From assembly GCF_910591885.1 (NCBI RefSeq), contig NC_063271.1:5697001-5761000 (forward strand): DNA of 64,000 bases, given 5' to 3'. The DNA is from Bombus terrestris (taxonomy: Eukaryota; Arthropoda; Insecta; Hymenoptera; Apidae). Of the stretch, positions 27,133 through 38,800 are shown piece by piece. Positions within the stretch are counted from its first letter, which is position 1; every line of letters starts with the position of its first letter. Under the pieces are notes generated by a model. That model saw only the letters and a list, made by a program, of their open reading frames with translations. It had not been told where the DNA came from and ran no database searches. The translations under genes were made by a program, and so were the position numbers.

Positions 27133-28003
27133 CTATAAAACTTCATTTACACACCTAGTTTTATGTAAATCACACACACTATCATTTTCCGGTTCTTGAT
27201 CACGATAGAAAGTAGCATTTCCAGATTTTCACTTGATCTTGGAGTTCAGAACTTGATCTTTGTTTTCATGTAACATTGAATAGTTGCAAAGTTGCTTAAC
27301 CGTGTTATCGCTATTACTACTAATTAAATTACCAATTAATTAAAAAATTATAATAGTTTTTTTACATCTTAGCTTTTAAGAGTTGGAGCAATATTTTCAC
27401 AAATCATTAAATTTTCATAGACGTTTCTACTTATATTTCTGTCCTATTGTCACAAAATTAATTGAACTAAGTTTTTTAAAGGTATGCTGCTGATTCATAT
27501 ATTCAACATAATACGTGAAATATTATGAATTCTTGTAAAGAAATTATTTTATTTTCTATTAGAAGTAGACATATATTCTTGAAGTGAATTATCTTCGCAA
27601 TTCACGATAATTTGAATTCTAAGAGTATTTTAATAACTATCTAATAACATTGAATTAACCATCTGCGGTAATTAACAATTTTATGAATACTGTTCAAACA
27701 AGTTTTACCACGTGATGATTTTTAAACGGTAGAGTAAACTTGGTTTTTATTTAAATTGTTCATAAGATCGTTCATTGATTGACTGAAGACACAAGTCTTA
27801 TCATTTGAGTTTCTCTTATAAAAATCAACTTCAGCATAACTTAATTTTTCTGGGCTTTGTTGTAAAATAAATCAATGCTGTTTGATTCGATTGATGATAA
27901 AACTTCACTCCGGTTGTTTTTAACATTTGTCCTGCTATCAGGAACATCATCAACTTCATCTTGTTAATTATCACCCTGAACTGGATTTTTGAAGAAGTCA
28001 AAT
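27133..28003. other. AT-rich non-coding sequence, DCLK 3' flank
   Basis: No gene recognised. It lies immediately downstream of the DCLK stop codon on the minus strand, so part of it should be that gene's 3' untranslated region. No clear single polyadenylation site was chosen. Confidence 0.5.
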
Positions 28004-28195
28004 TCAAAAATTGCCAACTTTATCGGCTGACGCTGATACCAGTGTTGCTCCGGCGCGTTGGTAGGTGTTGATGCTGTGGTCTGTTCGCCTAGAAAGCTCT
28101 GCTGATATACAGAGGCGGGACAAAAGAAAAACAAAAGCACTGCTACAGATACAGCAAACCACTACAAAAGCCTTCCTAGCATTGTGTTCAAGTAA
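28004..28195 (-). other. Last DCLK exon: hydrophobic Cys-rich tail
   Basis: The acceptor ggcttag at 28196-28197 opens a phase-0 frame of 63 codons ending TGA. It continues the kinase C-lobe (WLA) with LLEHNARKAF, reminiscent of the EHNARKAF-type stretch after CaMK domains. A run of about 16-20 mostly hydrophobic residues follows, containing CCIC (about residues 588-609). The rest is polar with a SRRTDHS stretch. The splice fits perfectly, but the family's usual C-terminal tail is not obvious, so this may be one of several alternative ends. Confidence 0.55.
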
Positions 28196-30411
28196 CTAAG
28201 CCATATAGTAAGTGAGCATATTTCGCATGGCAGTGAATTTATAATTAATAAGCAAATTGATAAGAAATTATAAATAATTAAAAAATTGTATATATATATA
28301 TAATCAAAAGAATTCGCCGTGTGGCTGCTACTACTAGTACGATCTTATATCAATTAAAAAAAAAAAAATAGTAAGCCATGCAAGATAATCAAATAAATTT
28401 TCTATTATAAAATATATAATGACAATTACCGCTAGCCATGGATGATCAAGTACATCTTCTGCACTAAATCTCAGTTCAGGTTGTGTTTGAAGCATATTCG
28501 ATATTAATTGTTTAGCAGAATCTGAAATCTCATCCCAAAATGGAGATCTAAAGTCATACTGGCCGCTTAAAATACGCTCAAATAATTCTTCTTGCTTATT
28601 TTCAGGAGAAGCAAATGGTGGAAAGCCACAAAGTAAGATATACAGTATTACTCCAGCTGCCCATACATCAATCTAAAATGGTATAAATTTATTTTGTCTT
28701 TCATATCTCCAAAATTACAGTAATAAATTGTAGATATGTAATTAAAAAATAAATTTACTTTCAAACCATATCCTGTTTCCGCAAGTATTTCTGGTGCTAC
28801 ATACGTAGGTGTACCACAAACTGTGTACAAAGGTTCCCTTACAACTTGAGCAAGTCCAAAATCGCATAACTTTAAACATCTAACATGATTTCCATCCATT
28901 TCAACTAAAAGGTTTTCAGGCTTAACATCACGGTGTACTATTTGGTGTGAATGCAAGTAAGCCAATGCAGATGTTAAATGTCCAATCATTACACTAGCTT
29001 CACTTTCGGAAAATTTTGTTGCCGCAGCAATAGCATCAAACAAATCACCACCCTAAAATAACGCAAATTTGGAGTATTCTCTTAATATAAATTTCAATTT
29101 TTGATATTTAAAATAGAAATATTTGTGAACAAATGTACTTTTACAAGCTCCATGACTAAAAACAGTTGATCAGTAGTTTCTTGTTCTGCGATTAAATTAA
29201 TAATATTTGGATGACAAACTTGTCGTAAAATTGATACTTCGCTTGCCCACATCGTTTCTTTACCTTGACATTTATACTTATCTACAATTTTCATTGCGTA
29301 TTCTGCACCTGTAGATCTATAAAATATTTTTAGGTAGATTTTTTATTATTTTTAGCTATTAATATTCTACAATTTCTTATAATACTTACTTATGAGAGCA
29401 ATGCCTAACAATTGCAAAGTTACCTTCTCCAATTACATGTCCTACTGCATAGTGTAAACGTAGTGGTTGTGGTAATATTAATGAAGAAGGACTCGGTGTC
29501 CTCACTTGAGGTGTAGTAAGCACTTTTTTTCCAGATTTACGTGGCATTCTTGGCATTGGACCAATTTGTCTCTTTGATGTCCATGGACATCTTCGGAAGC
29601 TTTGTACACTCTTAGATTCTTCAAAATCTAATTCAAAATCTTCCTGATTTGACTTCTCAGGCCCATAAGCTATAAAGGTATCATCATTTTCAAAAAATTG
29701 TTCCAATGAGGTAACTTGTTGCCCTGAGAGTGTATAAACTTTTCTTACTGCTCCAGAATCTAACTTAACAGCTTCTGTAATTGCTTCCATCGCATGTTCT
29801 AAGCTTGGAGCATTTCTTTTATTTAATAAAAGACGTACAACTTTGCGAGGTTTTGTACCATGTCTTATTAAAGTGACTATTTTTGCTTTCACGCACAGTG
29901 GTATTGCACTTATTTGTCTACCAGTACCTGCTGGGGATTGAGGTAATCCAGATAAAGAACTACCTCTTCTTACTTTGGTAGATGAATATTCCACTTTCTT
30001 AAAAATTTCTCCTTGGCCAGAAACCACATAACATTTACCATCTTCTAAATCGTTAATACTTTGAACTTTTTTCCCATCCATAGTATAAATTGCTCTAACA
30101 CCATTAGGTAGAGTCACGCTCGATATTAAAGCTCTTGTTAAATCCGATGCTAAACTATCAAAACTGCGATATCTTTCTGGAGTCACAGCCATCACAATAC
30201 CAGTATAAAATTTATCTCCATTTCTAAAAAATCTCACTCGTTTTGCCTTCTTGGTTGGTGGTGTTCTAAGAACATTTAAAGAATGCCGTGAGCTAACATC
30301 CAACATTCTTTCATCTATACTCATTATAGTAGTGGAACTTAATTCTCCGCTTCCAGAAAAATTACTATCACCAGATGGTGAAGCACCTTGACTCAATGGT
30401 TCTTCCATCAT
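28004..30411 (-). CDS. Doublecortin-like serine/threonine kinase (DCLK)
   Basis: Microtubule-associated protein kinase, counterpart of vertebrate DCLK and the insect kinase known from Drosophila as CG17528. Coding parts run 30411-29390, 29316-29139, 29052-28759, 28672-28430 and 28195-28004, with phases that agree throughout (642 aa). Residues ~57-142 and ~174-252 are two doublecortin (tubulin-binding) domains, followed by a Ser/Pro/Lys-rich linker. The kinase domain is ~321-578, with Gly loop GEGNFAIV, Lys350, Glu367, HRD 440-442, DFG 464-466 and APE 486-488, so all catalytic residues are present. The donor of the second coding exon is read as AAAA|GTACAT because only this restores the family motif VMELVKGGDLFDA; the stronger-looking GTAAAA six bases earlier would delete VK. 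The final exon adds a 63-aa tail with a hydrophobic Cys-rich segment and is the least certain part. The start ATG lies just after an acceptor, with a second Met immediately following. Confidence 0.9.
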
Positions 30412-30941
30412 CCTAAATATAAAATGTTTTTTGTATAAATAATGTTATTGGAATGATAAGATATTGGAGTAAGAAGAGGTTGCATTGTACAATTATAAGA
30501 CAATTATATTTCTAATAATATTACGAAAATTACTATTTCATGTAGTATAAATTTCGAAAATACGTACAAAAAGCTTTTTTACTGTCATTAATTATCGATT
30601 ACGCGAACGAAAAATATTTTCGATGGAGTTATAAATAAAGATTTCCTGTTAATTCATCGTGGTAAATGTTTAACGATAAAAGTTGTATATAAATATAGGA
30701 ATAAACCTATAAAATTTTAGATATTTCAAGACTCTTTTACTTTTCATTACACGTAACAGTTTTTATAAATGTAACATTTTGATAACAGGAATATTTATTC
30801 TCCTTTCTAACCTACTTAACCTTCTTTAACTACATCACGATGTACACAAATACAGCACACAAATAAACACTAATACAATACACAACGTTACTTATTCGTA
30901 ATTCAAATTGGATAACAATGAAACAGTCTGTATGTACTTAC

Positions 30942-31210
30942 ATTATGTTCTATTAGAAAACAGAAGAAATGCCAGCTAATGAACAAATGAATCACCAGTG
31001 AAGTGACATTTTCATAGCAACCATGACGTGAATACTAGATAATAAAAGCGAGAAATCTCGCTTTCGTATTACACTAATAGAATTCCCTTTTCCGTTATAT
31101 CTAAGTCTCATACAATTTTTTATACCTTCCGTTTGTATCGTAACACACTGATTTTGTTTTCTGCGCGCAAAATAGTTTCAACTGCCAAATTCGACATATA
31201 AGCAATGTGA
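30942..31210 (-). promoter_or_regulatory. DCLK 5' untranslated exon and promoter region
   Basis: The coding exon of DCLK begins at 30412 right after an acceptor (tatatttag|GATGATGG), so a leader exon must lie upstream. A strong donor, acataat|GTAAGTA, ends such an exon at 30942. Its 5' end was not determined; the less AT-rich sequence at ~31140-31260 is a plausible start region. The right boundary given is approximate. Confidence 0.5.
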
Positions 31211-31884
31211 GAAAAGTACCTTGTTAAAGAGAAACCGGAAGACCGGAAGCGGAAGTGTAAAGAAATTAAAAGGGTGGGACAAAAATGAATAACCGAGCAG
31301 ATTACTCCTTATTAACATATTTACAACAAATTATTATTTCATTATATAAACATCTATGACTTATTCCTTTGCAAAATGCATTATCTGTTATATAATATTT
31401 TAGAAAATATATAATTATATTAAATGATTAAATATATTGCAAATTGTAGTTGAAAAACTAATACATAATATTTAGACTTATAATAGTATTAACAATTATT
31501 AACAGTGATAACAAAGATTACATTATCGAAAATATCTTAATAAAAAACAATATTTTAAAAAACAAGGATATAATTCATTCGATCTTTTACAATAGTTTCT
31601 TTTTTAAATTATATAAGATATAGTAGAGATAATAAAAATTTAAAAATCAGTCGGTAAGATATAATGATTGTAAGCGTATACATAGAGGGCAATATAGTCT
31701 TCAAAAGTCATAGTCACTATCACTATTCGCTTATTTTACTTAATATTTTTATTAAGTATCGTAGAGTAATCCAATAATCATATTAAATAATTTGTAATAC
31801 GAAACATATAAAAAAGTTCGAGGTTGTATTGTTGTATAACCCCTAAAAGTATACAAAAAGAAATGCTTCACAAGTCCTCTGTTA
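31211..31884. other. AT-rich spacer between DCLK and tRNA-His
   Basis: Very AT-rich intergenic DNA with no open frame of note. It probably includes upstream control sequence for the divergent DCLK promoter and for the tRNA. Confidence 0.5.
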
Positions 31885-31956
31885 GCCGTGATCGTCTAGT
31901 GGTTAGGACCCTACGTTGTGGCCGTAGTAACCCAGGTTCGAATCCTGGTCACGGCA
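31885..31956 (+). tRNA. tRNA-His (anticodon GTG)
   Basis: 72-nt cloverleaf. The acceptor stem GCCGTGA pairs with TCACGGC. The D-arm/A-box is present, the anticodon stem CTACG/CGTAG encloses loop TTGTGGC with anticodon GTG at 31918-31920, and the T-arm/B-box is GGTTCGAATCC. The discriminator is A at 31956. There is no intron and no encoded G-1, as is usual for animal nuclear tRNA-His, where G-1 is added after transcription. A T-run at 31990-31996 follows and can serve as RNA polymerase III terminator. Confidence 0.97.
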
Positions 31957-31989
31957 ATGTCTAACGGCATTGTCACGGTAAGAGGTATA

Positions 31990-31996
31990 TTTTTTT
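31990..31996 (+). terminator. Pol III terminator of tRNA-His
   Basis: Run of seven T starting 34 bases after the mature tRNA 3' end, the first run of four or more T downstream. Confidence 0.7.
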
Positions 31997-32449
31997 ATTT
32001 TCATTTCAAAACAAGTAAACTAGGATCTCATATCATTTTTTTACTCCTATTGTACATATCAATAAACATATTTTTAAACGTTGAAACTTTTCAAACAATG
32101 TAAAAACTCTTATTTCGTGTAGAATGATATCTGAATTGTTTCAAGATAAATAATTATGCTAGTACTCATATTTTTACAACAGGATTTTCTATTTTACCGA
32201 AGTATCCAATTTTTATGTTAGTATCTCGTACCCGAGTAATGCTTTATACAACTATAATCGTTTAAAAACAAATATGAAGATATGCATTGATAATTTCATA
32301 ATAATTCGTAAGATATTTTCATGTATATTAATCGCGATATTCAAAACTTGTATATTATTGATGTGGCAAACTGCGATATCCAATTATACTGAATTTGGAT
32401 TAAAATGCATTGAAAAATTGTCAGAGTTCGATCGATTGGTCCGCACCTG

Positions 32450-32856
32450 GCAGTAGGATCAAGAGAAAGATAGACATAGAAGCGATCCAGCCGGTGTCGG
32501 TAACGACACAGGGCCGTAGCATGCTAGTGCCGTGGCGATGGTGCTCGGAGTCGATGGAGGGAGATTTCACAATAGCAACCGAACGTTCTCCAGAAGAGCC
32601 GCCGCAGTCTCGCTCGGTGTGTGTTTCTCGACGGTCATAGTCGGTGCGGGTGGATGTATTACGTGAAGGAGCGAAGCGACCAGTGCCGCTCTATAGTGCG
32701 TGAAAAGCAAAAGCGTGCATCTTGCCTAAATCACTGTAAAATAAAAGGGACGAGTGCGGTGACCGAGGATGTCTCGCGAGTGAATGTGCAACAAGAGACG
32801 CCGTAAGTGCGGGTGTCCTCGAGTTCGATTGCAGATCTTTAGACCGGTCAACGACA
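32450..32856 (+). promoter_or_regulatory. crb: crumbs 5' untranslated leader / promoter region
   Basis: Abrupt rise in GC and CpG directly upstream of the crumbs start codon, with several upstream ATGs (for example at 32521 and 32538) that open short frames. The transcription start was not located and no TATA box was evident. The region sits about 1.3-1.5 kb from the divergent DCLK leader, with tRNA-His in between. Confidence 0.5.
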
Positions 32857-32881
32857 ATGCGGGCGCGATACGTCGTGGCAG
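32857..32881 (+). other. crb: crb exon 1: start codon and half signal peptide
   Basis: ATG in good context (ACA before it) encodes MRARYVVA plus one base of the next codon, then a strong donor GCAG|GTGAGTAAG. Joined in phase to the 49342 exon it gives VVAVLTSLLVV, a hydrophobic signal core ending in TDEAPQ. Both the phase match and the resulting hydrophobic run support this distant first exon. Confidence 0.8.
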
Positions 32882-35800
32882 GTGAGTAAGGCCCCGGGCA
32901 TGTTCGCCATTCGCGCGTCGTTTCTTACTCCGTGTTTCTCTCTGCTTGTCGCTACGGCCCCTGCAACTCGCTTTACGACCCAAGATCTAGAACGCAGAAC
33001 GTCAAACCTTTCGATTTTATCGACTTAAATTAAATCGCTGGACGCCGTACGAATAAATAAAATGTTTTCGATCGTGTATTGATTTTTTGATCTAGTGGCG
33101 GGTAACCTATACTGCGTTGTCGTTCAAATTTCTACGTGGATCAACGCAAACGATGAACTCAGTAGCATTGAATTCGTGACAGGTGGGGAGACCGCCCTGC
33201 CAAACCGTTCCGCACACCTGATCGTCTACAGCCTACCTGAAGTACTGTTACTGCTTTATCTACACTAGGATAGACTAAAATAAACGTCTTCTCGCTTCTT
33301 ATAAATTCTACGTACCTTTGAGCCTTCCTTTCCACGAGCTTATCGAACCTTTGTCTACGTATCTTTCGAATATTCTTCCTTTTAATTGTTCTTATTGCTT
33401 TCGTAACTTGTATACAGTTGTATAATACCTATATATATAAATATATATATATATTTGCTATTGAATACAATTAAATGCATTATACGTAAAATAATGATCG
33501 CTGGATCTTGCTCGGCGTGTTGAAGTCTCCAGCATCCGGCATCAAACAGCGTCCAAGTTTCCTCTTGCGATTCTTAGCTCTGAAATATTATTTCGATTTA
33601 CTCGATCGCTGGCTATAGTGCTTCATAAGTAAAAGAACGAAATACGGAATTACGAGTGTCTGGTCGATAATGTTGGTGCAATGACCAGGTAGCCTATTAA
33701 CAACCGAAGTAATCACGGAAAGACACGTAAGACGCTATTTCTGTTTCACAAATCAAACCTATTAATCCGTGCATTAGAATGTTGCACGCGTAATTATCCG
33801 CACGTGAAAGATGCATCTAACAGCGGAAAAGTTCATGCCTCGATATACCTGTATGATGTCGTATTCGTAAAACAGACCAGTAGAATATCGATCGTCTTAC
33901 AATCGCATCGCGATATCTTGCGTTGTTCAACCGCTTCCCTTTGCTATTCCTTTACGCGTAAAAACGTAGCGCAGTTTTATCCGATACGAAATTTTATCAC
34001 GCTTATTAATTAGTCTAAAGTATTCTAGGTTACTTTCCCTTTATATCATCTCTTGTGTTCGTAATTTCATTCGTGAAAGCTTTTAAAAGTCTTCGCTAAC
34101 TGAAAACAGTGTCTAGCGCCGCAAGAACGGAGTCAGTTTCTACGCTTTTTGCTCTCGATTAATGCTAATTAGCTTGAGCGATTCTCGAGATTAACGCGAA
34201 TCGTTAGGAATTTTTATGCGCATATCTATAACATAGGAAATTTATTGCGATCAGAATTTTTAACCGGAATCCATTTTCTCTCATTGAGGAGTCGTGCCTA
34301 AGTACACGGCGTCCAAAGGGCCGGCATACCTACGGATTTCTTAGTAAAGGAAAAACATTTCGACTCGTCTAGCGCAGGTGGAAGCCAGGTCGGTGCATTA
34401 ACGTTGGTCCCTCGCTTCACGCTCAGGTGCGTGCCTCAAACGACACACGCATTTTATATACTCTATACATGCAAACCTACTGCGCAGAACAGAGGTTCCA
34501 CATTCGTCGTTATACCTACCGGACGATGCTAGCCATAATCATTTTTCCTTTCTTCTTATCGTCAGCGTAAAAAGAGTGGAGTAGATTCCGTAACAAGTGC
34601 ATCGTTTTATTCAACGTCTGAGAAATTTTACCGCGACCGCTTCTTCCGCAGCCGACGCTACGCTACGTTCGATCGAATTTGCTTCGAGTAATTTGACGAA
34701 AAATAACGTACTCCTTGAAAAAGCGATTACCATTGAATCGTTAAAGGAAACCAAGCTATTTCGTTTCTTAAAAAACGTATAGTATCTGCTTCTCCGTTGT
34801 GACTAATGCATGGAACAAATCGTTGATATCGAGTCTCTCATCTCTTCTAATTCTTTGAGGTAGTCCAAGCAAGAAACTGATAAACATTCTTGCGTATGTA
34901 TTGTATGGTATTTACGGATATTAAAGAATCGACAAAGAAAGAGTGAATTTGGTTAGAACGATACCATCGTCTTTATATGAAAAAAATTGTATTTAACGAC
35001 GCGAAATAATATATTTGAATAATAATGACTCATAGCTATAATTAGAAACAGTTAATGTGTTTAAATTCCAGTTGATGCATTTAAAGATTTCCCATTAGCC
35101 GAGTATTAACGAAATTACTTTTATTTAACTGGCAATAGAAATTGAAATAAATATAGAAATAAATAAACGGAGATACGTGCATTTTAATCGGGAAATTCTC
35201 AACAATCCAATTCTTTTTATCGAGTGTGAAGATAAAAATGATACGAAAATGTTTTATCAGCTGAAGCGATAATTTATGGCTCGTTTTCACCGATTCATTA
35301 GTGTCGATTTCAACAATGCCTCGACATTAACGAATATTATCGAATTTATTATTTCTGTATTAACGTGTGGAAGATTTTCGAAGCGAGATACCGTTCGATA
35401 TAATTCGAATTAGCTGATTCTATGTGCATTCGGCTCCTTCTTTGGTGTTACATGCATTCGTCGAATGCAACTTCAACATTCCAGCAGATTGCATTTTTTC
35501 GGGGTCATCGAAGCGCAACGAATAGAGAGAACGTAGTTCTGGCTATTTTATTTCACCTCTATGTTCATTTCGTATGTGGCTTTGCCACGATGATTAGGTA
35601 TTGTCACTGACATAAGTTACGCTAATATAAAGCAAGAACTCGATGTAATCGGTGACACGGATTCCATGCTTGTCTTTGACTTTCATCTTTTTTACTTTTT
35701 AACATTCCACATTATTTTTTTAATGACCTCTCAAATGGTTACTATTACGTGTACATACAGTGGTAGTTTTCCTATTCTTTATTCCTGGCTTTATCCTCGT

Positions 35801-38800
35801 ATCTTTCCCAGGATGTTTCCTTGCGATTCCTCTTCTTCCTTTTTTTCTGTTCTTCCTCCGATACCTCTAAGGAATTTTTCACGCGATACTTACTGCATAT
35901 CAGCCGATGAATATCGTTGATCTTTTTATATATTAGTAGCAATACCGATGCCCTTGTTATTACAGTAACGCGTACAATGTCGTAGAATACCCAAGTTACA
36001 TTCCTTTAACGGTAGGTTTGATTAACTTTACTGTAACTGTATTAGTCATTACTTCCTGGATTCTCTGGCTTCCTTATACGCTTTGTACGAGGTAAACCGT
36101 TTCCTCGTTATTATGCTCCAAACAACTTTTATTATACCTTATTTTACGTTCTATTAACGTTACTGAAACGAATATTTGTAACAAAAAAATATGTCATCGT
36201 TGATCCTTAAACAATAATATTATACATTAAAATAATAACGTGTATGATTTTATTTCTTCGATAATATTTGTATTGCATTAAATATGTAAGAACATAAAGA
36301 TCTCAAAATTGGAACATATATTTGAAAATCTTGTAAATCTTACTTAGAAACGCGCTTACTTAGATGCGCTTTGTGCATCGATGGTCTCGGTTGTCTGGTT
36401 ATCATCAGAATGAAGCACTAGACAAATCTTGAATGGTTCTTCAGTTTCGGAAAAGGTTTTTCTCCAAAGAATTCATGGGGACAGAACACTAGAGAGGTTT
36501 TCAGAGGCCATGTGCTACATTTAGTATTATTGTCTTCTCTACTTTCTTGTCCCTGGACTTTCGATGGGATTATTCGTTATCTTGTTTTTCTATGTCTCAA
36601 GAGGGAAACCATGGTTTAAATTTTGGTAGAAACGTCTCTCGTACTATGCACTTGCCACTATCATAGATAAAACTAAGAAATATTATTTGTACATTGAATT
36701 TAGGTTGATTAGAAAATTGGGAATATCTTGTTTTTTTTTCCAGAATTAAATATAATGCAACTTCGAGGCTCTTTCGTGATTTATATTCAATTCAAGAGGA
36801 AATATCATTGCTAATACGAAACGAATGAGTTGAAATATTATATGAGATCGCTCCTTCTGTAACTTGATATGAATCACTTGCATGTTATATCTATATAAAG
36901 TGACCCGATGCCTATCAAAGTAGTGCAAAAAAAAGAATTAATTTTTACCCCATTCATTTTTCTCTGATAATTCTCTTCAGTTCTACATAAATGATTAAAT
37001 GCTCTGCGATGTTACATATGCTCCTTCGAAACTCTTAAACCAACATTCATCCAAAGATACGACCAGAAGAACTTTCTCCACAAAATGATTTGGTCGTAAT
37101 CGTGACACAAGTTTATTAATATCGATAAAACAGTTTCATCCGGGTAGATGTTTGACTTATTGTATTTGATCGTTTTTCTAAAATTTACGTATTTGTCCGT
37201 TCACTTAATTATTAAATAATTCTCTTGCGACAGTAATTACATATTTGTGCCTCTTGCGATTCGTTGGATTCAACCTGACCACATAACTCGTCTACGTATA
37301 GCAATTATGCTGATGTACGTGGCGTCGTGATGTAAATGTGCAACACACGAAATAATTTCCATCGACCCGCATCGCACACCGAGCAACGTTGTAGAAACAG
37401 AAAATGTACAGAATGTACATACAGAAATGTATATGTACAGAAAATGTTATCGAAACCTGCGGTATTAGGGCGACGCTCATTTCGATCTTATACCCGTATA
37501 ACAATTGTTTCGCTCCGATTTCCTCCTGTAACGCATCCAATCGTCGATAAACTTGTGAATGAAATTTATCGCCTAAAAGATTTCTTGCAAATCACGTACC
37601 GTGCAGTGAAAACAAATTACTTAATTAATCAATCGTCTATTAATTATATTAAACTTTGTTTCTATCTTTAAATTACACCGATTCTGTAATTTAACAAAAA
37701 ACCAGAGGTATCTTCGCGGTCGATTGCTGTTGATTTACGTTCATTTTGTTGAAAAACGGATTAACATGTGATTGAATAATATACATTGCGCCATGGTACG
37801 ATCTCGTTCTCTAAATCTAAACATATATTGTTACGCTACAAAACAACACGTGCCTGTTATACGTATCAGGCCTTACAGCTCAGCTTCAGATACGCTTATC
37901 GTTTTACAAAGATGAAAATATAGCTACTTTCGTGTGATACGGCACAAGTAAAGTTTACACCTTTACGCGTGTCATATACCAAATTGGTTTCTCTCGAACG
38001 AACGTATAAACATGTATGGTATGTCTCGTAACGAAGAAATTCTATTGAAGCGGCTGTTGGATTCTCCTTATCAATTCAAAGGAATTTCTGTAGGCTCTTA
38101 CGATTACCTACGAATACGCCATTCAGATGTAAATGCGTTTTGCGTGCATTTAGATAAGCCGTGTGAAACCCAGAAGGCATCTTGGTATCATGACTCATTG
38201 CGGCTCTAATTTTTCTAACAATAGGAAGACTGGTTTTATGATTTAACCGTATTAAAGTAGGGCAATAGCGTCTCGTACCGTTGAGTTTCCGTTTACGTTG
38301 ACCGAAGCGTCGACGTGGTTGGAAAATCAAGCAAGATTTCCAACTATTCTGTTTTTTTTCCTTTCGTCAAACGCGAAATGAGACGCACGAATACAAAAAA
38401 AAAAAAAAAAAAATCGAGTTCTGCGTATCCTTGTGCCACTTTTTCTTCTGCACAACCCTGTGCCAGATTTTATCAGACGAAGGATTTACAGCTAGAACTG
38501 AAAAAAAAGACGCGATACGTGTGCAAATTGTATAATCGATTGTATAATCGCATCGGTCGTTCGATAACTAAAATTCATATAATTTGCGATAGCATATTAG
38601 CTTTCTATCGATACTACGAGACAGTCGTATCCCATTTAATACCCTACAGAAAACGGTGCCCATTCAAACTGAAGCCCTACGCGAACTTTCTACATCGACC
38701 GAAGTAGCTTTGTTATTCGCGGAACGCATATGCACGTATGTGTGTTGATATGTTTCACTTGGAAAACCGATACTTTCACAGATTTCCTTTGTGAATTCTA

